A DNA stretch of 64,000 nt from Chryseobacterium culicis (GCF_002979755.1 NZ_PCPP01000001.1:776665-840664), one strand, 5' to 3'. Positions 42,722-52,723 are shown, counted from the stretch's first letter. The notes: a model not told the origin generated them from the sequence alone. Translations and numbers: made by a program.

Positions 42722-45598
42722 ATGAAAAACAAAAAACAGGGAAATTTTCTGCCTAAAGCAGGTATTATTGCATTTACATTTCTATTTTTCAATCTGGCAG
42801 AGGCCCAGCAGCAACTCATAGAGCTTAGCGGAAGCATCAAAAATACAGGCACAAGCAAAGGCCTTGATTCGGTAAAAGTACACATCGAAAATACACAGGA
42901 TAATGCCATCACAGACCCACTGGGAAATTTTAAGATCAGAACAAGAGTTACCCTACCATTTCGGGTGGTTATTCAGAAAGATGGATTCACCAGCCAGACA
43001 GTTGAAATACTTTCTCCTTCCAACAAAATAACGATAGGTCTTAACCCTCAAAATACGATTATTGATGATGTCGTAATTTCAGCCTCCAGAGTTCCGGAAA
43101 AAATATTAAGATCACCGATTGCCATTGAAAAAATTGATATTAAAACCATCAGGGAAAGTCCGGCTGCTTCGTTCTATGAAACATTGGAAAATGTAAAAGG
43201 ACTGCAGCTTTTAACCTCAAGTCTTACTTTAAAAATCCCTAATTCAAGAGGTTTTAACTCACCCAATAATTTCCGTTTTATGCAGTTGGTAGACGGAGTA
43301 GATGTGCAGTCGGCAACGTTGGGAGTTCCATTGGGAAATGCAATAGGGCCTACAGAGCTGGATATTCAGTCTATGGAAGTAACACCAGGAGCAGCTTCGG
43401 CTTTGTACGGAATGAATGCCATCAACGGGCTGGCCAGTTTACAGACCAAAGATCCGTTTACTTCTGAAGGAATAAGCCTTTATTTCCGTGGCGGAGTCAA
43501 TCATGTAGATAATGTTAATCATAAAATAAGTTCTCTGGGTGAAAGTGCTATTCGCTTTGCAAAGGTGATCAATAAAAATTTTGCCGTTAAAGTCAATGCC
43601 TCTTATTTCAGTGGAACCGACTGGATTTCAAATAATCTGACAGATCAGAATCCCGGATCTATGGTCACAGCCAATCCTAATTTTGCTTTGGCCAATAATC
43701 CTGCTGAAGATCTGTGGAATAAATACGGAGATGAAAGAAACAACCGTGTTGCTGTAAAAGTAGATTACAACGGAAAGCCCACCACATTTAATGTTTCGAG
43801 GACAGGATATCTTGAAAAAGATCTTGTAAGCCCGGATGTAAAAAACATTAAGTTTGATGCAGGACTATACTACCGTTTCGGAGATCAGTGGAGAACATCT
43901 TATGTATACCGTTATGGCTTGCTGGACGGAACTTTCCAAAGAGGAAATAAAATCCGGTTACAAAATGCCACGGTTCAAAACCATAAAGTAGAACTGACTG
44001 GAAAAGAACTGACGTTCAGAGCTTATGTATCCATAGAAAACACAGGAGATTCTTATAATCTGAAACCTTTGGCGGATAATCTGGATTTAACCAATCTCTC
44101 CAATACCAACTGGAAAAATATATTTCAAACGGCTCTTCAGAATAACCTGAATGCAGGAGCTAATCTCAATGATGCCTTCATTATAGCCCGCCAGGAAGCA
44201 GATAAAAATAGAGTCGTACCAGGAACTGCAGCGTTTGAACAGTTAAAAAATACCATTATCGGAATCAATAACTGGGATTCAGCCAATGCAGGAATTGCAG
44301 GTGCTCCGGCAACGGGTGGCGCTAAACTGGAACAGAAATCCCGTTTCTATCAAGGCGAACTTACCTACGACTTTAGCAGGTTTGTGAAAATATTCAGCCT
44401 TCTCGCAGGTATAGATTACCGTTTGTACAGTATTACTCCGGACGGAAATAATTTCGTTGATTTTGACCGTCCTGTAAGTGAAAGAAATATTCCTTTAGCC
44501 AATGGTACGTTCGGGAAAGATGTTATTTATCAGAAATATGGAGCTTTTGCTCAGATAACGAAACTTTTCTTTAATGATAAATTAAAAATCAATGCTGCTT
44601 TACGAATTGACAGGAATCCCGAATTTGAAGCCAAACTTAACCCTAGAATAAGTGTCGTTTATTCTCCTGTTAAAGAACATAATTTCAGAGCTTCATTCCA
44701 AAACGGATACCGTTTCCCTTCGTTATTTGAAGCACTTTCGTTCGTAAATAACGGAAATGTAAGAAGAGTGGGAGGTCTTTCGAAAGTGAATGACGGACTG
44801 GGATATCTGGAAAATTCCTATACCCTGGCTTCCATTGACAAATTTACCTCAGCAGTCAATGCAGCTATAGATGCAGGAAAAACTCAGGCTCAAGCCGCTC
44901 AGGATAATAAACAGCTTTTAACAGTAGCCAATCTGCAAAAATTACAGCCGGAAAAAATCAATTCATTTGAAGTAGGGTACAAGTCTACTTTCTTCAATAA
45001 CAAGCTGGTGCTGGATTGGGATTTCTATTACAATATTTACGAAGGATTCCTTGGTCAGGTAGAAGTAGCCGTCCCAAAAAACAGCCAGGTAGGAAGCAAT
45101 GCAGCTATACTCGCTATGCTGGACCGAAGTAAACAGGACAGATACAGAGTTTATACCAACAGTAACAACACTTACAAAAGCTATGGAACCTCTTTAGGCA
45201 TCCGTTATAATATCACAGGAAATTACAATGTCAATACCAATGTTTCTTATAATGATCTTGCGTCCAACAATACTTCAGATCTGTTTATTACGGCTTTCAA
45301 CACCCCGAAATGGATGATGAATGTAAGTATCGGAAACAGAGAAATTGTCAAAAACATAGGATTTACCCTTGTGGCAAGATGGCAGAGTGGCTTTATGTGG
45401 GAAAGTCCTTTAGCATCAGGTGCAATTCCGGCTTATTATACCATTGATGCTCAGGCTACATGGAAGATTCCTGAAATCCGTGCGAATGTGAAAATTGGGG
45501 CAACCAATTTACTGAACAGACGTTATTTTCAGTATGCAGCAGGTCCTGAAATTGGAGGACTGTATTATCTCGCTTTTACTTATGATTTAAAACTGTAA
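42722..45598 (+). CDS. TonB-dependent receptor of the sulfur locus
   Basis: A 958-residue outer-membrane receptor. A signal peptide (ending NLAEAQ) precedes a carboxypeptidase-regulatory-like domain (about 35-105), a plug (about 115-240, with GFNSPNNFRFMQLVDGVDVQSA and ASALYGMNAINGLASL) and a long beta-barrel ending TYDLKL. A 29-codon in-frame extension to 42635 lies in repeat DNA, so ATG at 42722 is preferred. Position between cysI and the siroheme-permease gene suggests import of a sulfur compound; the ligand is unknown. Confidence 0.9.
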   Translation: MKNKKQGNFLPKAGIIAFTFLFFNLAEAQQQLIELSGSIKNTGTSKGLDSVKVHIENTQDNAITDPLGNFKIRTRVTLPFRVVIQKDGFTSQTVEILSPSNKITIGLNPQNTIIDDVVISASRVPEKILRSPIAIEKIDIKTIRESPAASFYETLENVKGLQLLTSSLTLKIPNSRGFNSPNNFRFMQLVDGVDVQSATLGVPLGNAIGPTELDIQSMEVTPGAASALYGMNAINGLASLQTKDPFTSEGISLYFRGGVNHVDNVNHKISSLGESAIRFAKVINKNFAVKVNASYFSGTDWISNNLTDQNPGSMVTANPNFALANNPAEDLWNKYGDERNNRVAVKVDYNGKPTTFNVSRTGYLEKDLVSPDVKNIKFDAGLYYRFGDQWRTSYVYRYGLLDGTFQRGNKIRLQNATVQNHKVELTGKELTFRAYVSIENTGDSYNLKPLADNLDLTNLSNTNWKNIFQTALQNNLNAGANLNDAFIIARQEADKNRVVPGTAAFEQLKNTIIGINNWDSANAGIAGAPATGGAKLEQKSRFYQGELTYDFSRFVKIFSLLAGIDYRLYSITPDGNNFVDFDRPVSERNIPLANGTFGKDVIYQKYGAFAQITKLFFNDKLKINAALRIDRNPEFEAKLNPRISVVYSPVKEHNFRASFQNGYRFPSLFEALSFVNNGNVRRVGGLSKVNDGLGYLENSYTLASIDKFTSAVNAAIDAGKTQAQAAQDNKQLLTVANLQKLQPEKINSFEVGYKSTFFNNKLVLDWDFYYNIYEGFLGQVEVAVPKNSQVGSNAAILAMLDRSKQDRYRVYTNSNNTYKSYGTSLGIRYNITGNYNVNTNVSYNDLASNNTSDLFITAFNTPKWMMNVSIGNREIVKNIGFTLVARWQSGFMWESPLASGAIPAYYTIDAQATWKIPEIRANVKIGATNLLNRRYFQYAAGPEIGGLYYLAFTYDLKL

Positions 45599-45603
45599 TC
45601 AGC

Positions 45604-47121
45604 ATGAGCAATTCTTTATATCCCATATTTTTAAAACTTGAAAACCTTTCACTATTGATCATCGGTGGTGGAAAGGTAGCTCTTGAAAAACTGGAATCCG
45701 TACTGGGTAATTCACCTGAAACATCCATCAAACTGGTAGCAAAAGAAATTATCCCTGAAGTCAGAACCTTACAAAATCAGTTCTCCAATATCACTCTTCA
45801 CGAAAGGTCATACAATGATCATGATTTTAATGATATGGATCTTGCAATTATTGCGGTAAATGATATTGTACTGGCAGGAGAGATCAGAGAAAAAGCACAA
45901 CAAAATAATGTATTAGTCAATATTGCTGACAAACCGGATTTGTGTGATTTCTATTTAGGTTCCATTGTCAAAAAAGGAAGCCTTAAAATTGCCATTTCCA
46001 CCAATGGAAAATCTCCGACTATCGCTAAAAGATTAAGAGAAACTTTTACTGAAATCATCCCTGACGAAATGGATCATGTTCTGGATAATATGCAGAATAT
46101 CCGAAATCAATTGACAGGAGATTTCAATTACAAAGTGAAAGAACTCAATAAGATCACTACAGAATATCTATCTGACGGAAAAGTTGCTTCAAAACCGGAT
46201 AGGGAAATTGAGAAACTGATCAATATTACCAAAACAGCTCAGAGAAAAGCCAATATTTATCTTGCCATTATAGGTGTTTTATTGCTTTTTGGATTATTTG
46301 GGCTCGTGGTGTATCAGTTCAATCTTTCCGGTGATATCCAATACTTTCTGAATAAAGACGGTCATATTTTTTACTGGATGCTGTTTGCAGGTTTTATGGC
46401 AGAAATTGTGGCCGGATCCATGGGAATGGGGTATGGAGTAATATGTACCACCATACTTCTGCTGTTGAATGTACCACCACCTGTAGTGAGTGCAAGCATT
46501 CATTCTGCAGAATCATTTACTACTGCAGCCGGAAGTTTCAGTCATTATAAACTGGGAAATGTCAATAAGAAAATGGTGTGGGTATTATTCCCGCTGGCTA
46601 TTGTAGGTTCTGTTATCGGAGCATTAACGCTTTCTCATTATGGAGAACATTATGCTCATATTGTAAAGCCAATTATCGCCTGCTATACCTTGTATCTTGG
46701 GGTAAATATCTTAAGAAATGCATTCAAAGATAAAAAATCAGGGCAAGGTAAAACCAAACGCAGAACCAATCTCAGAGTATTAGGATTGGTAGGTGGTTTT
46801 ATTGATTCTTTTGCAGGAGGCGGATGGGGACCATTAGTAACCGGAACATTGATCAAAGAAGGACGAATTCCCCGATATGTAGTGGGAAGCTCAACTGTTG
46901 CCAAGTTTTTACTTACCATAACCAGTGCAGTTACCTTCATCTTTACCATTGGTATCCATCACTGGAATATTGTTTTGGGGCTTTTGCTGGGTGGTGTTTT
47001 TACAGCTCCTTTTTCTGCCATGCTTACCTCAAAACTGCCAACAAAGAAAATGTTTGTCGTGGTAGGAATGGTAGTTATTGCCATGAGCCTTATTACGATA
47101 ACCAAATCAGTTTTATCGTAA
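45604..47121 (+). CDS. Fusion of siroheme-synthase dehydrogenase/chelatase domain with a TauE/SafE permease
   Basis: A 505-residue two-part protein. Residues about 1-195 match the N-terminal module of CysG/Met8: the NAD motif LLIIGGGKVA, Asp109 in ADKPD (equivalent to the catalytic Asp of CysG) and Ser137 in STNGKSPT. This module oxidises precorrin-2 and inserts iron. Residues about 215-505 form about eight transmembrane segments of the TauE/SafE (TSUP) family, with GSMGMGYG and GGFIDSFAGGGWGPLVTG. The gene starts 5 bases after the TonB receptor. The permease half could export sulfite or import a sulfur anion. No frameshift is needed; the fusion is continuous. Confidence 0.9.
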   Translation: MSNSLYPIFLKLENLSLLIIGGGKVALEKLESVLGNSPETSIKLVAKEIIPEVRTLQNQFSNITLHERSYNDHDFNDMDLAIIAVNDIVLAGEIREKAQQNNVLVNIADKPDLCDFYLGSIVKKGSLKIAISTNGKSPTIAKRLRETFTEIIPDEMDHVLDNMQNIRNQLTGDFNYKVKELNKITTEYLSDGKVASKPDREIEKLINITKTAQRKANIYLAIIGVLLLFGLFGLVVYQFNLSGDIQYFLNKDGHIFYWMLFAGFMAEIVAGSMGMGYGVICTTILLLLNVPPPVVSASIHSAESFTTAAGSFSHYKLGNVNKKMVWVLFPLAIVGSVIGALTLSHYGEHYAHIVKPIIACYTLYLGVNILRNAFKDKKSGQGKTKRRTNLRVLGLVGGFIDSFAGGGWGPLVTGTLIKEGRIPRYVVGSSTVAKFLLTITSAVTFIFTIGIHHWNIVLGLLLGGVFTAPFSAMLTSKLPTKKMFVVVGMVVIAMSLITITKSVLS

Positions 47122-47149
47122 AAAACAGGTATGCAATTGAGAGGGAATG

Positions 47150-47740
47150 TATATTTTTTTAACGCAAAGGATTTAAATTATTCATTACAAATTTAAGAAG
47201 GCAAAGACAGGAATCAATGCATTGATTCTTTCCACGCAAACGCATAGCCGCGTAGCTTCATCAGTGACTTTATAGCATATTTGCTCGCTCTAATAAAAAG
47301 GTCTGGGTCTTTAAACTTTGTTTTTTTACCAGGTCTTGTTATAAATATTTTTTAACGCAAAGATTTTAATGTTTTACTTTATCTTGAGGAATCAAAGGGG
47401 GAAAAATCAATGATACAGTCCGTTGACATTATATCATTACTCATTTTTAGTAAAAATCTGAAACCATTAAATCTTTGCGTTTTTTTATTTTTTTGAATGC
47501 TTCTATTTGGGAAACGCAAAGGCGCAAAATGATATTAAAAAAGCTTCTGTAAGGCGCAAGGATTTTATCTTCGATAAAATTAAACACTGTATGTTTTAAA
47601 ACTTTCACAGATGTTGATGCAAAAATATGCTAATCACTTTACTCTATTATAAAAACACAATCATCACTTGCTGAAAGTCTTCGATTTTCTTGCGTCTTAA
47701 AATCATACATAAAATTTAGAAAAACCTTGCGACTTTGCGA
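47150..47740. repeat. Repeat-rich non-coding stretch, AACGCAAAG family
   Basis: This 665-base gap has no gene. It contains many copies of AACGCAAAG, AACGCAAAGGCGCAA, AGGCGCAAGG and reverse forms such as CTTTGCG at about 47161, 47352, 47473, 47514, 47553, 47690 and 47728. The words match the repeat at 1158-1290. It looks like accumulated copies of one intergenic repeat family. Confidence 0.6.
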
Positions 47741-47749
47741 TTTTCCAAT

Positions 47750-47779
47750 AAAAAACAGCTCCCAAAAAGAGAGCTGTTT
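47750..47779 (-). terminator. Terminator of the DoxX gene
   Basis: AAACAGCTC (47753-47761) pairs with GAGCTGTTT (47771-47779). On the minus strand the stem is followed by a run of T. It is directly after the stop codon of the DoxX gene. Confidence 0.85.
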
Positions 47780-47786
47780 ATAATTA

Positions 47787-48281
47787 TTAACTATTTCCAG
47801 ATTTTGTTTTTTGGAAACGATCAATTCCAAATCCTGTGCACCCCTGAAACAAAAACAGAAGTAAAAACAGGAGATATAACATTTGAGGCAGGTATAGAAA
47901 ATAGCCAAGCCATGTAAAAGGATCCATTTCATAAATTCCGGTTTCGGGTTTGATAGGAATAAGTTCCTTAGGAATTGAGCCCAGGTCATGGGTAAATAAA
48001 GCAACAAGTATAATAATGATTAAAAATACGGAGCTTATTCTCGTCCAAAAACCCAGCATTAGAAATAAACCAAAGACACATTCACAAAAGGCGGTGAAAT
48101 TGGCCGTAAACTGAGGAAAAGGAAATCCTATGGTACTGATGGTATTGAACATATATCCCTGGAAAATAGGATGAAAAAGCTTGTTAAAGCCTGCTACAAA
48201 AAAGAATAATCCAATTAATATTCTGCATATTATATAGATGGTATTCGTATTTTTTTCGAGGTTTGATACTATTGTTTTCAT
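47787..48281 (-). CDS. DoxX-family membrane protein
   Basis: A 164-residue integral membrane protein with about four transmembrane helices. The opening ICRILIGLFFFVAGFNKLFHP and the FCECVFGLFLMLGFWTRISS segment are typical DoxX. Family members associate with thiol stress or quinone electron transfer, but most are uncharacterised. It is the second gene of a minus-strand series after the small protein at 48428 and is closed by a terminator. Confidence 0.85.
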   Translation of the reverse strand: MKTIVSNLEKNTNTIYIICRILIGLFFFVAGFNKLFHPIFQGYMFNTISTIGFPFPQFTANFTAFCECVFGLFLMLGFWTRISSVFLIIIILVALFTHDLGSIPKELIPIKPETGIYEMDPFTWLGYFLYLPQMLYLLFLLLFLFQGCTGFGIDRFQKTKSGNS

Positions 48282-48427
48282 TATTTTTTTAATTCATTTT
48301 TTGATTACATCACCGTGACAAAGCCATGAACAGCAGCTGGTCATGTAATTCTGGTTTAGATAATAGGATAGGCTATGGAAAAAAATATTCCATAGCTGAA
48401 AAATGTTATTTTACCAATAACTGAAAA

Positions 48428-48808
48428 TTACATTTTTATTTTGGGCGGAATCCAAATAGAATTAAAAAAAGAAGAATAGGGCGGATCATCATATAAAAAG
48501 AAGCCGTTGCTTATTTCCGGATCCATAAATTTTTCAAATCCAAAGGAAGGAAAAGAGGTGGTAAAAAAGAGAGAAGAATTAGAGCAATAGTTATTATTGC
48601 ATTTTATCGGAGTCTTGTTATTTTCTTCAAGAAAAGTCTTATTACATTTTTTCTGAGGACTTTCTTCGGATTTGGAATTACTTGTGATTTCTATGGTAGA
48701 AAAGGTTGTGTTTTCTGTTTTTGGGATCAGAAAATGGACTAGTATTAAAAATATACTAACGATCTGTATACCATGTAATATTCCATTCTTTCCTGTCATA
48801 AATCCCAT
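48428..48808 (-). CDS. Small hypothetical protein with one N-terminal hydrophobic segment
   Basis: A 126-residue protein not recognised with certainty. Residues about 10-28 form a hydrophobic segment (signal anchor or signal peptide). A Ser/Lys/Asn-rich middle contains two Cys-containing words (KKCNKT, IKCNNNYCSN), and the C-terminus is aromatic and Pro-rich (DPPYSSFFNSIWIPPK). It is probably exported or membrane anchored. ATG at 48808 or 48799 may be the start. It is upstream of the DoxX gene on the same strand, about 145 bases away. Confidence 0.6.
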   Translation of the reverse strand: MGFMTGKNGILHGIQIVSIFLILVHFLIPKTENTTFSTIEITSNSKSEESPQKKCNKTFLEENNKTPIKCNNNYCSNSSLFFTTSFPSFGFEKFMDPEISNGFFLYDDPPYSSFFNSIWIPPKIKM

Positions 48809-48892
48809 GCAATTCAGACAAATATAATAAAATATTTATACTTGCTTTTTAATTAGCGTACATTATGAGATTTATAGGCTTGTCAAAAAGCT

Positions 48893-49801
48893 CTAATTAA
48901 AGCTCTTTCTGAATTCTAAAGGAGAAACAGCGGTCTGATTTTTAAACAAACGATGAAAAGACTGTGGATGCTCAAATCCCAGATTGTAAGCAATCTCAGA
49001 TACAGACATTGTAGTGGTAGACAACAGCTCTTTTGCCTTTTCAATCACTCTGTTCTGAATATGCTGCTGCGTGGTCTGTCCTGTATGCACCCTCAGCATG
49101 TCACTTAGATAATTGGGACTTATATTCATTTGTCCTGCCACAAACTGTACGGTGGGAATCCCATTGATCAGCAGTTTTTCATTTTTGAAATAATCATCCA
49201 GTAAATTTTCAAGTTGAGTCAAAAGATCATGATTTACTTTTTTTCGGGTTAAAAACTGACGGTTGTAGAATCTGTCACAGTATTTCAACAGCAAATCAAT
49301 ATTGGAAAGCAATAAATCCTGGGTAAAACCATCCATATTGGCTTCTATCTCTCTGCTGATATTACCCATGATATCCGTTACAGATTTTTCTTCTTTTTCG
49401 GAAAGGTAGAGCGCTTCATTGGCCGTATAGGAGAAGTAGCCGTAATCTTTTATGATAGAGGCTAACGGATATCCCTGCAGAAAATCAGGATGTATGACCA
49501 ATACATTTCCTCTCACTTCGGAAAGCAGAATATCTTCAAACTGCAATACCTGATGGGGAGCAATAAAATACATAATTCCATCCTCAAAATCATAATAATG
49601 CTGTCCATATTTACATCTTCCTGCACAATCCTTTTTAATGGAAACCACATAAAAATCTGTAGTCACGGCACTTAGTATCGTTTCCGGATCTATATTCACT
49701 TCATTAAAATCAAATACGCTGATCAGAGGGTTGGAAGGCCTTTTCAGTTTCAGATAGTTGTGTAATGCTGTGATAGAAGTTACTTTTTCAGGAGCTTTCA
49801 T
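48893..49801 (-). CDS. AraC-family transcriptional regulator
   Basis: A 302-residue regulator with an N-terminal sensor domain (FYVVSIKKDCAGRCKYGQHYYDFEDG, then FIAPHQVLQ) and a C-terminal two-HTH region (VQFVAGQMNISPNYLSDMLR, then VSEIAYNLGFEHPQSFHRLFK). This sensor type is common in Bacteroidota AraC proteins next to small reductases. The NAD(P)-binding protein gene upstream on the same strand (49938) is a possible target. Confidence 0.9.
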   Translation of the reverse strand: MKAPEKVTSITALHNYLKLKRPSNPLISVFDFNEVNIDPETILSAVTTDFYVVSIKKDCAGRCKYGQHYYDFEDGIMYFIAPHQVLQFEDILLSEVRGNVLVIHPDFLQGYPLASIIKDYGYFSYTANEALYLSEKEEKSVTDIMGNISREIEANMDGFTQDLLLSNIDLLLKYCDRFYNRQFLTRKKVNHDLLTQLENLLDDYFKNEKLLINGIPTVQFVAGQMNISPNYLSDMLRVHTGQTTQQHIQNRVIEKAKELLSTTTMSVSEIAYNLGFEHPQSFHRLFKNQTAVSPLEFRKSFN

Positions 49802-49828
49802 TTCCTTTTTTGTTTGAGTTTATCCTTT

Positions 49829-49893
49829 AACCACCCCGTCAAAAATTCTGTGAATTTTCGCCACCCCTCTAAAGGAGGGGAATATTTTCCCCT
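49829..49893. repeat. Dispersed repeat, CCACCCCGTCAAA / GAGGGGAAT family, second copy
   Basis: CCACCCCGTCAAAAATTC, CGCCACCCCT and AAAGGAGGGGAAT appear in the same order as at 2436-2488. The copy is slightly longer and adds TTTTCCCC. It lies in the 136-base gap between the AraC gene and the epimerase-like gene. Confidence 0.6.
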
Positions 49894-49937
49894 TCGGTTG
49901 TGGTATTGGTGTTTCTAAGTTACTTATTTTAACCGTA

Positions 49938-50876
49938 TTATTTTGCCGCTAGCTGTTCTTTTTTGATCTGTTCAATTCCCTGTCTGTAGGTAGTTACCTT
50001 AAACTCCGGGAACCTTTTTCTGAATTTTGAATCGTCAAAGAGATTATCATATTGATATCTTGGAAGCAGTTCCTTCAATTCTTTTGCATTTTTATTGAAG
50101 AAAGATCCTATGGTAAAAGCCAGATTGGGGATTACGGAATACCTGAATTCTTTCCCATAGATCTGAGAAGTCAATGCAATGAATTCTTCATAGGTTAACT
50201 TATTATCGTCTACCGGCAAATGCCAGGTTTGTCCATAAACATCGGGAGTATTTCCGATTAAAGCTGTAGCACGGCTTGCATCAGATGTCCAGATCAGGCT
50301 TCGTAATTTATCATCTCTTAAAGGGACTTTCAGTTTTTTATCTTCTTTGATAGCATTGAAAATAAGACTATTGGTAATACTTTGAGTTTTTCCGGGGCCA
50401 TAAAATTCAGGAGCTCTGCAGATGACGGCTTCTATTGTTCCGGCTTTTATCTCTTTCAAAAGCATTTCTGCCATTTCTCTTCTTACATTTCCTTTTCTGC
50501 CTACAGGAGCAAATTGAGTATGCTCCGTTAAAACCTCATTATTTTGAGGGTACATATAGGTATTATCAAAAAATACCAGCTTCGTTCCATTGATTTTGCA
50601 AGCTTCAATAACATTTTTCAATATTATCGAGAATTGTTTTTCCCAAAGATTGGTATCCATAGGAAGTCCAAGGGTAAAATAAGCAATTTCACTTCCTTTC
50701 ACGGCTTCTATTGCTTTTTCTCTGTCTGATAAGTCTGCTGAGAAAATACGATCTGTAGCATTTACTTTTTTAGCATTTCTGCTGACAATACGGATATCTG
50801 AAGTATAATTTCTTGCCAGTTCTCTTGCCAGTTCTTCGCCAATCTGTCCATTGGCTCCTAATATCGTTTGCATCAT
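49938..50876 (-). CDS. NAD(P)-binding epimerase/reductase-like protein (extended SDR)
   Basis: A 312-residue protein with the Rossmann motif TILGANGQIGEELA at the N-terminus, an NADP-suggesting SRNAKK after strand two, and KLVFFDNTYMYP with a Tyr in the position of the SDR active site. The Lys of a YxxxK motif is not clear, so it may be a binding-type or reductase NmrA-like member. It starts with Met-Met (50876). The adjacent AraC gene may regulate it. Confidence 0.82.
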   Translation of the reverse strand: MMQTILGANGQIGEELARELARNYTSDIRIVSRNAKKVNATDRIFSADLSDREKAIEAVKGSEIAYFTLGLPMDTNLWEKQFSIILKNVIEACKINGTKLVFFDNTYMYPQNNEVLTEHTQFAPVGRKGNVRREMAEMLLKEIKAGTIEAVICRAPEFYGPGKTQSITNSLIFNAIKEDKKLKVPLRDDKLRSLIWTSDASRATALIGNTPDVYGQTWHLPVDDNKLTYEEFIALTSQIYGKEFRYSVIPNLAFTIGSFFNKNAKELKELLPRYQYDNLFDDSKFRKRFPEFKVTTYRQGIEQIKKEQLAAK

Positions 50877-51120
50877 TTTTTATTTTGAGGGTTGGATATT
50901 GCATTGAAAATAAACAGAATATTTTCAGCTGCTTTTATTTCTGATACAAAATTCGGGCATAATGATAAAAATAGAGTAGCTGAATTCATGAAAGTTGTAA
51001 CATAATCTCTGAGATCATAAAAAAACTGAGAAAGTAAAGATCACAACGATTGAATAATTTATTCTTTATTTCTCTTTGTTTCCTTTTCTTTCCCAGCCTT
51101 CACTGCTTCGTTAGCTTGGT

Positions 51121-51513
51121 TTAATTTTTTCTATCCAGTGCCAGATAATTATCTTCAATTCTGCTGATCAATAGGTAAAATAAACCTGCATAAATCATCT
51201 GAATTCCCATGGCTTCCCAGTTTTCAACGGTACTGCTTCCAAAAAGCAGCAGGATGATCAGGGAAGCTCCGGCTATAGTGGCAATTCGGGTTTTAAAACC
51301 AATCATAAGCAATAATCCGATGAGAAATTCCAAAAAGGGGAGCGTTATCCCAAAGAGCTGTACCAATGGCTGTGGAAGCCAGCTTGTTTCAAAACCTTTC
51401 ATCATTCCTGAGGCAAAGTCCTGTAATTTTACCAATCGGACCAATCCGTGTCCTAAAAGGTTTATTCCCATCGAAACACGAAGGAAAAAATAGGCTGTTT
51501 TTGTATTATTCAT
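51121..51513 (-). CDS. DoxX-family membrane protein, second copy
   Basis: A 130-residue membrane protein with about four transmembrane helices (FFLRVSMGINLLGHGLVRL, LPFLEFLIGLLLMIGFKTR, AGASLIILLLFG, MIYAGLFYLLIS). It is related in style to the DoxX gene at 47787 but not a recent duplicate. The frame can be extended 21 codons into repeat DNA; ATG at 51513 is preferred. It follows the polysaccharide deacetylase gene on the same strand. Confidence 0.8.
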   Translation of the reverse strand: MNNTKTAYFFLRVSMGINLLGHGLVRLVKLQDFASGMMKGFETSWLPQPLVQLFGITLPFLEFLIGLLLMIGFKTRIATIAGASLIILLLFGSSTVENWEAMGIQMIYAGLFYLLISRIEDNYLALDRKN

Positions 51514-51528
51514 AAAGGTATTTTTTGG

Positions 51529-51649
51529 TTGGAAGCTGGAAGCCGGATGCTGGAAGTTATATCCGGTATGATTCACTTCACTGTACTTAATTAACTATAA
51601 TTTGTTTTTGCAGACCTTAATAACTTCCTTCCTCCAGCTTCCCGCTTCC
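51529..51649. repeat. Inverted GGAAGCTGGAAG repeats between two genes
   Basis: GGAAGCTGGAAGCCGGATGCTGGAAG-type words (51530-51556) face CTTCCTTCCTCCAGCTTCCC-type words (51625-51649) in inverted orientation. They abut the stop of the deacetylase gene and the start region of the DoxX gene. They are non-coding. Confidence 0.5.
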
Positions 51650-52633
51650 TTACTTATTAAACTTTTCTTCACTATTATCAACCGGAGTATCGGGATCATT
51701 CATTACCATTTTGGCGATATCATCTTTTCTCATAAAGATTACCCCTTGTTTTTCTTTGGTGTATTTAATGAATTCTTCCATGGCGTGCACCATTGCCGGA
51801 GTTCCACCAATTCTGTCATGAAAACTGATGCTCATCATTCTTCTTTTGGAAGCACCTTCTTCATAGAGACGATCAAACTCAAACTTCAATTGAGCCAGAA
51901 ACTGATCCGGGCTCCAGTGTTTTCCTTCGATATTGACAATATCATTGTTACGCAATGTATAAGGAATTACTACAAAATTTTTCCCTTTTACTTTGCTAAT
52001 GAAGGGCTCATCATGGCTTACATCATCTATGTGATACAAAAAGCCGAGCTCCTGTAATACTTTAAGGGTATTCGGGCTTCTTCTCAGCCAATTACAATTG
52101 TAGCCTACTGCTTTCTGACCAGTAATCTTTTCAACCACATTGACACCTTCTTTGACAAAATTCAACTCATCAGAATAGCTCTTATTCCATTGATTGTCCC
52201 AGGAAATACCGTGAGCAGCAATTTCATGCCCTCCGTTTGCAATCGCTTTAGCGACTTCGGGATATTTTTCCGCTGCCGTTCCCACTACATGAGACGTTAC
52301 TTTAATATTGTATTTTTTCCATAAATCCAGCATCCGGTAAATGCCTTCATTCCCACCATAGCGGTACCAGCTTTCCGCCGGAAGATCCGGCTGGCCCTTA
52401 GGAAGAGGAGTTCCACTGAACGGACTTTCTGCCCCTTCCGGTTGTCCGCCTGTTTCAAACTGCATAGAAACAGAAATGACCAGCTGAGCACCATTAGGCC
52501 AGTATTTTTTGGTGGAAATCTTTGCTTCATGTGGTTCCTTTTTCTCTCTTTTATCTTTGTCCTGACGATCAGAAAAAGACATCAAAACAATTGTTGAGGC
52601 AAGCAACAATACTGATTGTTTTATGTATTTCAT
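51650..52633 (-). CDS. Exported polysaccharide deacetylase family protein
   Basis: A 327-residue protein with an N-terminal signal (ending near VLMSFS) and a NodB-like fold. The metal-binding His136 and His141 lie in GGHEIAAHG, and the C-terminal SISFHDRIGG holds a further His. The first metal Asp of classical TFDDG motifs is replaced around SMQFETGG, as in PuuE-type or cyclic imide hydrolase relatives, so the substrate may not be a polysaccharide. It is divergent from an AraC gene. Confidence 0.85.
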   Translation of the reverse strand: MKYIKQSVLLLASTIVLMSFSDRQDKDKREKKEPHEAKISTKKYWPNGAQLVISVSMQFETGGQPEGAESPFSGTPLPKGQPDLPAESWYRYGGNEGIYRMLDLWKKYNIKVTSHVVGTAAEKYPEVAKAIANGGHEIAAHGISWDNQWNKSYSDELNFVKEGVNVVEKITGQKAVGYNCNWLRRSPNTLKVLQELGFLYHIDDVSHDEPFISKVKGKNFVVIPYTLRNNDIVNIEGKHWSPDQFLAQLKFEFDRLYEEGASKRRMMSISFHDRIGGTPAMVHAMEEFIKYTKEKQGVIFMRKDDIAKMVMNDPDTPVDNSEEKFNK

Positions 52634-52698
52634 ATTGAATGTATTGATAGGACAAAATTGAGGAATAGCCCATCAGTTTGTATTGTAAAAATTAATGG

Positions 52699-52706
52699 TA
52701 AATTTG
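52699..52706 (+). promoter_or_regulatory. -7 promoter element TAAATTTG
   Basis: A perfect TAnnTTTG match 18 bases before the ATG of the AraC gene at 52724. Confidence 0.5.
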
Positions 52707-52723
52707 TAAAAATCCATTCTTAG

